Shown: piece by piece, positions 37,191 through 46,176 of the stretch
Position numbering within the stretch: the first letter of the stretch is position 1
How the letters are laid out: each line of letters opens with the position of its first letter
Made by a program: the position numbers and the translations under genes
Origin: Marinicella meishanensis
GTDB lineage: Bacteria; Pseudomonadota; Gammaproteobacteria; Xanthomonadales; Marinicellaceae
Reading direction: 5' to 3'
Assembly: GCF_019931145.1 (NCBI RefSeq)
Contig: NZ_JAIOUV010000004.1
Location: forward strand, 186,001 to 250,000
DNA length: 64,000 nucleotides
Notes under the pieces: model-generated
Database searches by the model: none
The model's input: only the letters and a program-made list of their open reading frames with translations
Told to the model about the DNA's origin: nothing

Positions 37191-39944
37191 TCATTCGATG
37201 GCCATCAAATCGCCGGGTTTGCCGAACAAATAGCCTTGGAAATAATCACAGCCCGCGGCTTTGAGGATGGTGAATTGCGCCTCGGTCTCCACCCCTTCTG
37301 CCACCGTCTGCAAACCCAAGTGCTTGGCCATGGAAATGATGGTTTCAATGATCACTTTCGAGTTTTCACTGGCGGTCAAATCAATCACGAAGCTCTTGTC
37401 GATTTTCAGGTAATCGATGGGCAACTGGCGCAGGTACTCCAAGGAAGAATAGCCGGTGCCAAAATCATCAATGGCGATCAACACACCCATGTCCTTGAGT
37501 CGTTGGAACTTGTATTTGATTTCATTCAAATTACCCACCACCACACCTTCGGTCAGCTCGATGGTCAATTTGCCGGGTCCCACCTCAAAGCGTTGCAAGA
37601 TTTGATCGATGTACATGATGAAGCCTTGTTGGTGGAATTGTTTGGAGCTGACATTGACCGAGATGCTGTGGTCGCAGTCATTGATCTTCAAACAGGCATG
37701 GGAAATCACCCAACGCCCCACCGGTTGGATCAAATCGGTGTCTTCGGCCACCGGGATGAATTCATCGGGGAAAATGGTCTGTTGTTCATTGTAAATTCGG
37801 ATCAGTGACTCAAACGCCACCACTTGCCGCTCGGCATTGACGATCGGTTGGTACTTGAGGATGAAACTGTCATGACTGACCGCATTGCGCAGCACCTGTT
37901 CCACATACAACATCTTGTCGTTTTCTTTTTTCATGCTGTCGTGGTACATGGTGACTTTGTTGCGGCCCTGCTCTTTGGAGCGGTACATGGCCACGTCGGC
38001 TTGGCGAATGATGTCATTGACCGTGGCGTTTTTGTTGGGGTAGATGGTGATGCCCATGCTGACGGTACAAATGTGTTGGCTGTCGTTGATGAGATATGGC
38101 TCCGCCAGGTGCTGGGTGATGCGTTCGGCCAACATGATGATTTGTACCGCGGCATCGTTGGCGTTGTCGTACTCACAGTCGGTGGCCAACACGAATTCAT
38201 CACCGCCGAAACGGGCCATGACCATGAATTCATCGTCAAAGTCACGCAAGCGTTCGGCAATTTTCAGCAACAGTTGGTCGCCAAAATGATGCCCCAAGGC
38301 GTCGTTGAGCACTTTGAAACGGTCCATGTCCAAGAACAACACCGCACCGAATTGACCGCTGCTTTGGGCCTGCTCAATCAACCCATGCAATTCATTTTGA
38401 AAATTCTGCCGGTTGGGCAGTTCAGTCAAGGCATCGTGGAAGGCCAGATGGTGAATTTTTTCGGCGTCATTTTTCTTGTCGGTGATGTCGATCAACATGC
38501 CCATCACTTCATTGGAACGTTCAAAATCCTCAGGAATGTACAGCACATCCCTGAACCAACGATAATCGCCATCGGCATGGCGAATGCGGTATTCCATTTC
38601 CACGTGTTTTTCCTGCAGGTGTTCCTGCAGCATGTTGTCTTTGACCATCGACAGGTCATCGGGGTGAATGCGCTTGGAAAAAAAGTGCGGTTCGGTCAGC
38701 CACTGTTCCACCGCATAACCCAATATGTGTTCGGCTTCTTGACTGACGTAGGTGACTTTGTCCAAACCCAGGTCCACTTTCCAAAAAATCACCGGTTGTT
38801 TTTCGATGATGCGCTGGTAGTTTTGGTTGCTTTCATGCAGCCGCTGGTTGAGCAACTTCAATTGCAGCGTGCGCCGCTCCACTTCATTGGCGGTCAAGGC
38901 ATGGCGACCGGTCAACACCAACATGCCAATGCCGACAAACCCGGTGAAACTGAGGGCAATGAACAGGGTCAGCCACAAGCCAAACGACGATTCTTGCGAA
39001 AAGTAGCGATTGGTGGGTGTGATGGTCAATTGGTGCGTCATCCCGGCCAAGGGCAACTTGGACCGGTGGATGTGGTTTTGATAACGGGTGGTCAAGGTGT
39101 CGGTGCTGACATACAGCGGCTCCTCAGGCGCATCGGTGATCCGGGCCAACTCGATTTTGTAGCGGTCCAGTTTTAAATCCGTTTGATGATTTTGCAAAAA
39201 GCCAATCAACCCGTCGGCATCAAATTCTCGTTGTTCAGCGATCGATTCAATGAAGGCCAAGTTGGTGACGATGATTTCATTGATGCGCCGTTCTTCATAA
39301 TTTTTGAACGAATTGAACAGCACAAACACCATCAAAAACCCCGCCATCACCGGCAAGCCGACACTGACTATGCGCGGTCGCCAGATGCTGCGCGGTTGGG
39401 CGATCAAGGTCATCACCACCGGGGTATAAACCAGCACACTCATCAAATCACCCAAATACCACAATAAGCCTTTGGTGAAATAATCGTCGGTGGTGTAATG
39501 CCCGGCACCGGCCAACAACATGACAAAGATGACGGTGGTCAACAAACAGGGGATCACCGCCCCAAACAAGAAAAACTTGCCAATGGTTTTGAAATGGATC
39601 AATTGCGGCATATGACCGACGGCTTGACGTACCAGGAAGCCAGCAAACACCGCCCGAAAGATGTTGGTCAGGTACAACAGCAGGTCATACAAGGCCATTT
39701 GATTCCAACCAAAATCCAAATGGACTTGGTACAACACGATGCTGTTGATCAACTCACCCAAGGCAATGCCTGGAATGATGCGGGCACCCCACACCATGAT
39801 GAACGCCACGCCCAAACCCGCTGCCGGCCAAATGGTCACCGACAAGGTCGGCTTGACCATGTACTTGTGGGCCAGGATGCAACACAGAGACAGCACCGCT
39901 GCCACCGCCAAGTTGAGCAACACCCATTTGAGTTTGGCGTTCAT
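37191..39944 (-). CDS. Membrane c-di-GMP enzyme, MASE1-PAS-GGDEF-EAL
   Basis: This 917-residue protein may make and break cyclic di-GMP. It begins with an eight-helix MASE1-type sensor (about 1-230), a loop segment and another helix (about 335-355), a PAS domain (about 385-500, HPDDLSMVKDNM and ADGDYRWFRDVLY), a GGDEF domain with intact ARFGGDEFVL (about 575-582), and an EAL domain whose signature reads ESLIR. The metal and base residues of EAL enzymes appear kept (FESLIR, NVSSKQF, IELTEG, IDDFGTGYSSL, KIDKSF, AEGVET). Both activities are thus possible. I chose ATG 39944, after AGGA; a GTG at 40046 would add 34 residues. Confidence 0.9.
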   Translation of the reverse strand: MNAKLKWVLLNLAVAAVLSLCCILAHKYMVKPTLSVTIWPAAGLGVAFIMVWGARIIPGIALGELINSIVLYQVHLDFGWNQMALYDLLLYLTNIFRAVFAGFLVRQAVGHMPQLIHFKTIGKFFLFGAVIPCLLTTVIFVMLLAGAGHYTTDDYFTKGLLWYLGDLMSVLVYTPVVMTLIAQPRSIWRPRIVSVGLPVMAGFLMVFVLFNSFKNYEERRINEIIVTNLAFIESIAEQREFDADGLIGFLQNHQTDLKLDRYKIELARITDAPEEPLYVSTDTLTTRYQNHIHRSKLPLAGMTHQLTITPTNRYFSQESSFGLWLTLFIALSFTGFVGIGMLVLTGRHALTANEVERRTLQLKLLNQRLHESNQNYQRIIEKQPVIFWKVDLGLDKVTYVSQEAEHILGYAVEQWLTEPHFFSKRIHPDDLSMVKDNMLQEHLQEKHVEMEYRIRHADGDYRWFRDVLYIPEDFERSNEVMGMLIDITDKKNDAEKIHHLAFHDALTELPNRQNFQNELHGLIEQAQSSGQFGAVLFLDMDRFKVLNDALGHHFGDQLLLKIAERLRDFDDEFMVMARFGGDEFVLATDCEYDNANDAAVQIIMLAERITQHLAEPYLINDSQHICTVSMGITIYPNKNATVNDIIRQADVAMYRSKEQGRNKVTMYHDSMKKENDKMLYVEQVLRNAVSHDSFILKYQPIVNAERQVVAFESLIRIYNEQQTIFPDEFIPVAEDTDLIQPVGRWVISHACLKINDCDHSISVNVSSKQFHQQGFIMYIDQILQRFEVGPGKLTIELTEGVVVGNLNEIKYKFQRLKDMGVLIAIDDFGTGYSSLEYLRQLPIDYLKIDKSFVIDLTASENSKVIIETIISMAKHLGLQTVAEGVETEAQFTILKAAGCDYFQGYLFGKPGDLMAIE

Positions 39945-40046
39945 CCAAAAATCCTGTTGACTGGGAAAAATGGCACGGGTTGAGGCCAATGGCGGCCACC
40001 CGATGACCACCCCAAAGGCACGCTTGAAGCTGAATAAAATACACAC

Positions 40047-40250
40047 CCGTACATCTTAATGATGATAACCAAAACCACCTGTTAATTCAAGCGCTTATGG
40101 GCCGTCACCGGTGGCAGCTTGGCAGCTGCTTAAAGATTTGCTGGCACAGCTGCGGGCAACGGTCAAAGTGACCAAGTGGGTCAATGAAAGGCGTAATTAT
40201 GACAGACCAGGTCCCAATGAATGGCCGCAGATGGGTGGTATTTTCCCCTT
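40047..40250. other. Intergenic sequence between the GGDEF-EAL gene and the inverted repeat
   Basis: No credible gene is seen. The stretch has a higher density of short palindromes (for example GGCAGCTTGGCAGCTGC near 40110-40130) than coding DNA. An open frame runs through it and the adjoining inverted repeat, but its translation is low-complexity and unlike a protein. Confidence 0.4.
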
Positions 40251-40410
40251 GGGCTTGCAAACACCTTCTGTATGGCTGCTGCTGGGTCGTATTTTGTGGC
40301 CATCAAGGCATCAGTCGCGAGGTGTGGTCACCCCACATGAGCGACTGAATAACGCGGAGGGCTGGAATATACGACCCAGCAGTGGTCGTTCAGAGGGTGT
40401 TTGCAAGCCC
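40251..40410. repeat. Long nested inverted repeat downstream of mutM
   Basis: The outer arm 40251-40297 (starting GGGCTTGCAAACACC and containing CTGCTGGGTCGTAT) matches the reverse complement of 40364-40410 (GGGCTTGCAAACACCC..., CTGCTGGGTCGTAT) with about ten mismatches. Inside, TCAGTCGC (40311-40318) pairs with GCGACTGA (40341-40348), and TGTGG with CCACA around TCACC at the tip. The right end touches the mutM stop codon. It could be a MITE-like element, a terminator or a structured RNA; no target duplication or transposase is visible. Confidence 0.75.
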
Positions 40411-41225
40411 TATGTTTGGCATTGCGGACAAAAACAACTGGCACGCTGTCCGATCACCCGATTTTGGATGGCTGTGCCGCAGACCAAACATGGCTGACCT
40501 TCGCGGCCATAGACGTACAGCTTTTGTTTGAAGTAACCGGGTTGACCATCGCTTTGGCGAAAATCATTCAGCGTGGTGCCACCGGCCTGGATGGCGTGGT
40601 GCAGCACCGTTTTGATTTGCGTGGCCAGTCGGTCATAGCGGTGTTGGGCAATCCGCTGGGCCGACCTGGCCGGGTGAATGCCAGCCAAAAACAGCGACTC
40701 GGCGGCGTAGATGTTGCCCACCCCCACCACCGTGCGGTTGTCCATGATGAAATTTTTTACCGCCGCTGTTTTGCCGGCTGACAATCGTTTTAAACGCAGG
40801 CCATCAAAGTCATCGGTCAACGGCTCAGGGCCCAGTTGCCGCAACAATTCGTGTTGTTCGGGTTGCTCACCCACCAACAACACACAACCAAACCGCCGGG
40901 GGTCATTCAACCGCAGGGCCAAGCCATTGGCCATGACCAGTTCAAAATGGTCGTGCTTGGCCAAATCGGTGTTGGCATCCAGCACCCGGATCACGCCGGA
41001 CATGCCCAAATGCAGCAACAGGTGTTGTTGGTCAGACAGTTGCAACAACAGGTATTTGGCCCGCCGCCTGGTCGCCACCACCTCCAGACCAACCAATTCA
41101 TGCACTTCGGGTGGAATCGGCCAACGCATGGCCGGGTTGTAAACATTCACTGCGGTGATTTCTTGATCCTGCACATGTGGCTGGATGCCGCGCAGGGTGG
41201 TTTCGACTTCAGGTAATTCAGGCAC
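40410..41225 (-). CDS. mutM: Formamidopyrimidine-DNA glycosylase MutM
   Basis: MutM removes oxidised purines such as 8-oxoguanine from DNA and nicks the site. The 271-residue protein starts PELPEVETTLRGI, where the proline after the start and the next glutamate are catalytic, then has HLGMSG, DPRRFG, LGPEPL, and NIYAAESLFLAGIHPAR, and ends in a zinc finger (CLVC...CPQC). The start codon is GTG at 41225, fixed by the required Pro2. nudC ends 18 bases upstream. A long inverted repeat begins at its stop. Confidence 0.96.
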   Translation of the reverse strand: MPELPEVETTLRGIQPHVQDQEITAVNVYNPAMRWPIPPEVHELVGLEVVATRRRAKYLLLQLSDQQHLLLHLGMSGVIRVLDANTDLAKHDHFELVMANGLALRLNDPRRFGCVLLVGEQPEQHELLRQLGPEPLTDDFDGLRLKRLSAGKTAAVKNFIMDNRTVVGVGNIYAAESLFLAGIHPARSAQRIAQHRYDRLATQIKTVLHHAIQAGGTTLNDFRQSDGQPGYFKQKLYVYGREGQPCLVCGTAIQNRVIGQRASCFCPQCQT

Positions 41226-41243
41226 CGGGGGTTACGAGGGGCA

Positions 41244-42128
41244 TCAAATGCGTTTGCCCAGGAAGTTGCTGATCAGATTGTTGGCCACGGTGAACCGGGG
41301 TGACAGGATGATTGAGCCGGCTTTGGCCCATTTAATCAAATCTTGTTTTTTGAACCACCTGACATCTTCCATTTCATCGTCCAGGCGAATGTCATCAGAC
41401 ACCGCTTCGGCATTGAAGGCCAACATCAGTGAGGAAGGAAACGGCCAGGGTTGTGAACCGAAATAGGTCACGTCTTTGATTCGCACATTGGATTCTTCAT
41501 AGACTTCACGGTGCACCGCATCTTCGATCGATTCGCCAGCTTCGACGAAACCTGCCAGGGTGGAATACACATTCGGTGGCCAGGAATGTTTGCGACCCAA
41601 CAGGCATTGGTCGCCTTTGGACACCAGCACGATGACGGCCGGTTCGATGTGCGGAAAGTGCTCATGGCCATTCTCGCAAACCATTTTGTGACCGGAGCTT
41701 TCCAACTCATTCAAGGTGCCACAAATCGAACAGAATTTGTTTTTACGCTGCCACAGGTCCAATCCCCGAGAGTACAAGGCAATGTGGGCCAAATCATCGG
41801 CCAAGGCCATGGCGTATTGGCGAATGGATTCAAATTGACAATCCAATTGGGTTTCCAACGCAATCGCTTCTTTTTCGGTCAGCCCACAACTGAACCACAG
41901 TTCATCATTGAGGATGCCCAGAAAGCTTTGCATTTTCTCCGCTCCCAAAGGGATGTCCGAAATGAAAAATGCATCGTCAGAATCGGGGTAAATGTGGTTG
42001 CCGCGATACACCGGCACGTAATGACAGGTTTTGAATTTTTTCAGCTGTTTGATGCGCTGTTTTTGTTCGCGCATGTTGGCACAGCGATCCAACTCGGTGC
42101 GGATGAAATAAATTTGATCGGGGCTCAT
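41244..42128 (-). CDS. nudC: NAD+ diphosphatase / RNA-decapping enzyme NudC
   Basis: NudC hydrolyses NADH and removes NAD caps from RNA. The 294-residue protein holds a Nudix box ([21 protein letters not shown]), the NudC signature SQPWPFPSS, and an N-terminal domain with a zinc ribbon. The first cysteine pair is normal (CSIC), but the second, usually CxxC, reads CENGH, so one cysteine is lost and a histidine may replace it. The ATG at 42128 overlaps the erpA stop (ATGA), indicating coupling. mutM follows. Confidence 0.9.
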   Translation of the reverse strand: MSPDQIYFIRTELDRCANMREQKQRIKQLKKFKTCHYVPVYRGNHIYPDSDDAFFISDIPLGAEKMQSFLGILNDELWFSCGLTEKEAIALETQLDCQFESIRQYAMALADDLAHIALYSRGLDLWQRKNKFCSICGTLNELESSGHKMVCENGHEHFPHIEPAVIVLVSKGDQCLLGRKHSWPPNVYSTLAGFVEAGESIEDAVHREVYEESNVRIKDVTYFGSQPWPFPSSLMLAFNAEAVSDDIRLDDEMEDVRWFKKQDLIKWAKAGSIILSPRFTVANNLISNFLGKRI

Positions 42129-42460
42129 ATGGCAAACGAACTGCCACAACCACAGGTGGACTTGGCATTGGGGTTGCTGACCACAAAACGTGAGCCTTGT
42201 AAATCCTCCAGGAAATCCACGGTCGACCCCATCAAATAAGGAAAACTCATGGGGTCTATCATCATCGATACCCCTTGGTCTTCGATCACCATGTCGCCTT
42301 CGGTCTGCTCTTCTTCAAAGGCAAAACCGTATTGAAAACCCGAGCAGCCACCACCGATGATGTAGACCCTGAATTTCAAATCAGGGTTCATCTCTTCCAA
42401 CACCAGCTGTTGGATCTTACCCGCCGCCGATGGTGACAAATGGATGGCATTACTTGCCAT
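42125..42460 (-). CDS. erpA: Iron-sulfur cluster insertion protein ErpA
   Basis: ErpA is an A-type carrier that delivers Fe-S clusters to apoproteins such as IspG and IspH. The 111-residue protein has the three ligand cysteines in GGGCSGF and STCGCGSSF, and the [15 protein letters not shown] block. It overlaps the bactofilin gene upstream by 11 bases and the nudC start downstream by 4 bases. Confidence 0.95.
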   Translation of the reverse strand: MASNAIHLSPSAAGKIQQLVLEEMNPDLKFRVYIIGGGCSGFQYGFAFEEEQTEGDMVIEDQGVSMMIDPMSFPYLMGSTVDFLEDLQGSRFVVSNPNAKSTCGCGSSFAI

Positions 42461-42884
42461 CTTTCTCGACTTTTTTGTTGATCATCGGCGTCACATCGCC
42501 ACCTTGGTAGATCAACTTGCCATTGACTTGCGAGCCGGCTTCCATCTCGATGTTGACGTAGTTGATGTTGCCGTTGATGCGGGCTTGTGACGTCACTTCA
42601 ATCTTGCCCGATGACGAAGTGTCACCTTCGATGGACCCGCTGATGTTCAGGTTGCCAGCTTTGACGGTGCCGATGACACTACCGGATTCGGAGATGATTA
42701 AGTTGTCTTTGTCGGATTTCGAGGTGATCGAACCTTCGATTTTCCCTTGTACGATCATTTCTCCTTGAAAGCTTAAGTCGCCTTTGATGGTGGTGCCTTC
42801 GCCGATCAAGGTTGAAAAATGGGATGATTGGTTGTTGTTAGCCATAATTTTAGTCTTGTCTTTGTTGTCGTTTGAACCGAACAT
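42450..42884 (-). CDS. Bactofilin (polymer-forming cytoskeletal protein)
   Basis: Bactofilins form filaments that position envelope machinery. The 144-residue protein has the DUF583 beta-helix core (about 24-125), with repeated glycine-spaced strands: [28 protein letters not shown], then [17 protein letters not shown], and flexible charged ends. GGGAG before the ATG supports the start. It lies between the DUF6776 gene and erpA, an order kept in many Pseudomonas-like and Xanthomonas-like bacteria. Confidence 0.92.
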   Translation of the reverse strand: MFGSNDNKDKTKIMANNNQSSHFSTLIGEGTTIKGDLSFQGEMIVQGKIEGSITSKSDKDNLIISESGSVIGTVKAGNLNISGSIEGDTSSSGKIEVTSQARINGNINYVNIEMEAGSQVNGKLIYQGGDVTPMINKKVEKDGK

Positions 42885-42975
42885 AAATACTCCCAGTCAG
42901 AGGGGTGATTGCCATAGGATGGTCACTGTCAGGCCATGCATGTTGTCAGAAACATGGGGCAGTTAAGGCCCCGTT

Positions 42976-43731
42976 TCAAGGGCCAGTTGACACCGAATTG
43001 GCACCATTGACCGTCACTTGATCTTGAAAAATCTCAGACCACTGAAACAATTCAGAGACCACGTCTTGCTTCTTTTGTTTGGGTTTTAATTCTACCAAGA
43101 GCGTGGTGGGATTAAAACCTTTGGGTAAACTGATTGTGTATTTTTTGATTTGGAAATACTTGAATTCAAAGGCCTCGTCCAGCTGAAATTGTTCAACCAA
43201 ATCAATGCTTTGACCCACTTCGTCCTGGATGCCGGTGAGCTGCATGTCCAAGGTACCGGAAACCATTTGTGCTTTTTCCAACTTTTGCGCCAAGACCAGC
43301 TTCAAATCGATCAAATCCCCTTGTTGGCTGGCCGCAATTTCAAACACCCGGAGCTTTCTGATGCCGTCCTTGTGGCTCAACAGGTTTTCATAAAAAGCCA
43401 ACTCGGCCTTCAAGCGGGCATTCTCCTGGGCCTGATCTTGCAGGTTTTGTTGCAACTCCAGAATCGCCTGTTGTTTGATTTTGGCTTCGGTGTTCAGCAG
43501 GCTGATGGCCCTGAGGTGCCGTTCATTCTCTTCACTCAGTTGTTGATTGACTTCAGTCCAGGTTTGCTTTTGCCCTTTGAAGGCTTGCAACACATCCCAG
43601 TTGCCATAACGACCCATCAGAAATGCCACCACCGCCAAACCCAACAAAGAAGCGATCAACCAGTGCCGGCGAATGAACGAGGGCTCGTCTTGCAGTCGTT
43701 GGATGACGTATTTGGGAGAATTGTTACTCAC
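42976..43731 (-). CDS. DUF6776 membrane coiled-coil protein
   Basis: This 251-residue protein has a short cytoplasmic N-terminus, a membrane helix (about 24-42, LIASLLGLAVVAFLMGRYG), a coiled coil (about 55-115, QQLSEENERHLRAI... and ELQQNLQDQAQENARLKAEL) and a beta-rich periplasmic end. It fits DUF6776, which regularly precedes bactofilin genes, so a shared role in envelope organisation is likely though unproven. The start is GTG at 43731. Confidence 0.82.
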   Translation of the reverse strand: MSNNSPKYVIQRLQDEPSFIRRHWLIASLLGLAVVAFLMGRYGNWDVLQAFKGQKQTWTEVNQQLSEENERHLRAISLLNTEAKIKQQAILELQQNLQDQAQENARLKAELAFYENLLSHKDGIRKLRVFEIAASQQGDLIDLKLVLAQKLEKAQMVSGTLDMQLTGIQDEVGQSIDLVEQFQLDEAFEFKYFQIKKYTISLPKGFNPTTLLVELKPKQKKQDVVSELFQWSEIFQDQVTVNGANSVSTGP

Positions 43732-43842
43732 AACGCTTGTCGCCAGAGAAAAAAAGCGGCATTATACCACTGGCTTTGTAGGTTTAAGTTAAGTCATGTT
43801 GTGGCAGTTGTCCGGCGCCTCGGACTGGCCATTGAATCAATC

Positions 43843-43847
43843 AGGAG
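43843..43847 (+). promoter_or_regulatory. Ribosome binding site that sets the hemJ GTG start
   Basis: AGGAG stands 5 bases before GTG 43853. It favours this start over in-frame codons further upstream, whose translation does not match the family. Confidence 0.7.
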
Positions 43848-43852
43848 TCACT

Positions 43853-44284
43853 GTGCTTTGGATCAAAACATTCCATGTCTTTTTTGTGGTCAGCTGGTTC
43901 GCCTGCTTGTTCTATTTACCGCGGATTTTCGTCAACCTGGCGATGGTCAATGAACCCGCTGAACGGGCCTTGTTGCTCGGCATGGGCCACCGCTTGATTA
44001 AAATGATGCGCTTCACTTTGTGGGGCACCCTGATCTCTGCGGTGTTGCTGGTGTATGCCATCGCCCAAGCCCAATGGACCCTGTACATCCAACAAGGCTG
44101 GTTTGTGGCCAAAATGATCTTGGTGGCCGGCTTGATGGCCTACCACTTTTGGTGCATCCGCATCCACCGCCAATTCGACGCCGGTGACAAGCAACGATCC
44201 CATGTGTGGTTCCGGGTGTTCAATGAAGTGCCGGCGGTGGTGCTGTTGGTGGTCATTTATTTGGTGCTGGCCAAGCCGTTTTGA
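43853..44284 (+). CDS. hemJ: Protoporphyrinogen oxidase HemJ (UPF0093 family)
   Basis: HemJ oxidises protoporphyrinogen IX to protoporphyrin IX in heme synthesis in bacteria lacking HemG or HemY. The 143-residue protein has four membrane segments and the family blocks WIKTFHVFFVVSWFACLFYLPRIFV (with the conserved His), LIKMMRFTLWGTL, FVAKMILVAGLMAYH and the end RVFNEVPAVVLL. It reads from a GTG at 43853. It is divergent from the DUF6776 gene and followed by glyA. Confidence 0.88.
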   Translation: MLWIKTFHVFFVVSWFACLFYLPRIFVNLAMVNEPAERALLLGMGHRLIKMMRFTLWGTLISAVLLVYAIAQAQWTLYIQQGWFVAKMILVAGLMAYHFWCIRIHRQFDAGDKQRSHVWFRVFNEVPAVVLLVVIYLVLAKPF

Positions 44285-44349
44285 CCATGAATCCAGCACT
44301 TAGACCCTTTTTTTATGACCGCTGGGCTTCCATGCCCCGCCAGCTAAGG

Positions 44350-44355
44350 TAAAAT
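44350..44355 (+). promoter_or_regulatory. Candidate -10 box of glyA
   Basis: TAAAAT at 44350-44355 lies 36 bases before the glyA ATG, with only a weak -35 match. I see no glycine-riboswitch or PurR-box sequence in the 106-base leader region. Confidence 0.35.
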
Positions 44356-44390
44356 ACCGCTTTTTTCGCCACCACCCATGTTTCAAGACC

Positions 44391-45644
44391 ATGTTTGATA
44401 AATCCAAAACCATTGCCCAAGTCGATCCCGAGTTGCATGCCGCCATTGCCGCCGAAAATCAACGCCAGGAAGATCACATTGAATTGATCGCATCGGAAAA
44501 TTACACCTCACCGGCGGTCATGGAAGCGCAAGGCTCGCAAATGACCAACAAATACGCCGAAGGCTACCCGGGCAAGCGTTACTATGGGGGTTGTGAGCAC
44601 GTCGATGTGGCCGAGGAATTGGCCATTCAACGGGTCAAACAATTGTTCAATGCCGATTATGCCAATGTGCAACCGCATTCGGGCTCACAAGCCAACCAAG
44701 CGGTGTACATGGCCTTGTTACAACCAGGCGACACGATTTTGGGCATGTCACTGGCCCACGGCGGTCATTTGACCCACGGTGCCAAAGTCAACGCCTCGGG
44801 CAAACTGTACAACGCCATCCAATACGGCATCGACGATGCCACCGGTGAAATTGACTTTGCCGAAGTGCGTCGATTGGCCCAGGAACACCAACCAAAAATG
44901 ATCATCGGTGGTTTTTCTGCCTATTCCAAACGCATTGATTGGCAGCAGTTTCGCGACATTGCCGATGAAGTCTGTGCCTATTTCATGGTCGACATGGCCC
45001 ACGTGGCAGGCTTGATCGCGGCCGGGGTCTACCCATCACCGGTGAACATCGCGGATGTGACCACTTCAACCACCCACAAAACCCTGCGCGGTCCACGCGG
45101 TGGCATCATCCTGGCCAAAGCCAATCCAGAGATCGAAAAGAAACTGAATTCTTTGGTGTTCCCCGGCATCCAAGGCGGACCTTTGATGCACGTCATCGCG
45201 GCCAAAGCGGTGGCTTTCAAAGAAGCTTTGGAGCCGTCGTTCAAAACCTATCAACAAGCCGTGGTGAACAACGCCCAAGCCATGGCCCAGGTGTTCATTG
45301 ACCGCGGTTACAAAGTGGTTTCCGGTGGCACCGAGAACCATTTGTTTTTGTTGGACTTGGTGGACCAAGAGATCACCGGAAAAGACGCCGAAGCGCGGTT
45401 GGGAGAAGCCCACATCACAGTGAACAAGAATTCTGTGCCCAATGATCCGAAATCGCCGTTTGTGACTTCGGGCTTGCGACTCGGCACACCGGCTGGCACC
45501 ACCCGTGGCTTTGGGGTGGAAGAATTCACCGCCATGACCCATTGGATGTGTGATATCCTTGATGACATGAGTAATGATGAGGTGGTCAAGCAAGTGCAGG
45601 CCAAAGTCACCGACTTGTGTCACCGATTCCCTGTTTACCGTTGA
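44391..45644 (+). CDS. glyA: Serine hydroxymethyltransferase
   Basis: GlyA interconverts serine and glycine and loads tetrahydrofolate with one-carbon units. The 417-residue protein has the full set of family blocks: [38 protein letters not shown], the PLP-lysine motif [15 protein letters not shown], and [15 protein letters not shown]. Length equals the E. coli enzyme. nusB begins 31 bases after the stop and is probably cotranscribed. Confidence 0.98.
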   Translation: MFDKSKTIAQVDPELHAAIAAENQRQEDHIELIASENYTSPAVMEAQGSQMTNKYAEGYPGKRYYGGCEHVDVAEELAIQRVKQLFNADYANVQPHSGSQANQAVYMALLQPGDTILGMSLAHGGHLTHGAKVNASGKLYNAIQYGIDDATGEIDFAEVRRLAQEHQPKMIIGGFSAYSKRIDWQQFRDIADEVCAYFMVDMAHVAGLIAAGVYPSPVNIADVTTSTTHKTLRGPRGGIILAKANPEIEKKLNSLVFPGIQGGPLMHVIAAKAVAFKEALEPSFKTYQQAVVNNAQAMAQVFIDRGYKVVSGGTENHLFLLDLVDQEITGKDAEARLGEAHITVNKNSVPNDPKSPFVTSGLRLGTPAGTTRGFGVEEFTAMTHWMCDILDDMSNDEVVKQVQAKVTDLCHRFPVYR

Positions 45645-45675
45645 ATCGCGGTTACACACCACAGCGAGCCAAACC

Positions 45676-46152
45676 ATGAACGCCAACAAAAAGAACAAAC
45701 GCTTGCCAGAGCACCTGGCCAGAAAACACCGGGCCAGGAAAAGACTGGTGCAGGCGTTGTATCAGATGCACTACAACGACATGACTGCCCGGGTGGTGAT
45801 CGAACAATTTCTGGAAGAACAAGATTTCAACAAAGTTGACACCGAATTTTTCAAATCGGCGTTGCGCTACATTGAGGCCAACAAGGCCGAAATTGAAGCC
45901 CAGATTGACCCCCATTTGGGCCGCGACAAATCGTCTTTGGGTGCGGTGGAATACGCGGTGTTGACCATGGCCACTTATGAGTTGTTACAACACCCTGAAA
46001 CCCCGTTCAAAGTGGTGATCAATGAAGCCATTTTGATGGCCACAGAATTCGGTGGCGAAGGCGGTCACATCTTTGTCAATGGGGTGTTGACCCATGTGGC
46101 AGCGGCGACCCGCAAAATTGAAATGGCCGCCGATTCGGGTGAATGCGAATAA
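45676..46152 (+). CDS. nusB: Transcription antitermination factor NusB
   Basis: NusB with NusE (S10) binds boxA RNA and supports antitermination of rRNA operons. The 158-residue, all-helical protein shows RKRLVQALYQMHYN, DTEFFKSALRYIEAN, GAVEYAVLTMATYELL, and FKVVINEAILMATEFGGEGGHIFVNGVL. The ATG at 45676 gives the usual N-terminus; the frame runs further upstream into glyA. ribH and the other rib genes, which often precede nusB, are replaced by glyA. thiL follows 24 bases later. Confidence 0.95.
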   Translation: MNANKKNKRLPEHLARKHRARKRLVQALYQMHYNDMTARVVIEQFLEEQDFNKVDTEFFKSALRYIEANKAEIEAQIDPHLGRDKSSLGAVEYAVLTMATYELLQHPETPFKVVINEAILMATEFGGEGGHIFVNGVLTHVAAATRKIEMAADSGECE

Positions 46153-46165
46153 GCAGCCTGTTCAC

Positions 46166-46174
46166 GAGGTGATC
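46166..46174 (+). promoter_or_regulatory. Extended Shine-Dalgarno sequence before thiL
   Basis: GAGGTGATC is a nine-base match to the sequence complementary to the 3' end of 16S rRNA. It is placed for a start at ATC 46177, since no ATG, GTG or TTG in the thiL frame lies nearby. The strong match may offset a poor start codon. Confidence 0.65.
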
Positions 46175-46176
46175 GC

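Noticed and set aside
37824-39176. 450-codon open frame opposite the GGDEF-EAL gene
   Set aside because: Antisense shadow with biased composition; the other strand holds all GGDEF and EAL motifs.
40111-40497. 128-codon open frame through the inverted repeat
   Set aside because: It runs through the palindromic region and into mutM antisense; no homology pattern or ribosome site.
44285-44390. Glycine riboswitch before glyA
   Set aside because: The leader is only about 30 bases beyond the likely -10 box, too short for the two-aptamer structure, and the conserved core is not visible.
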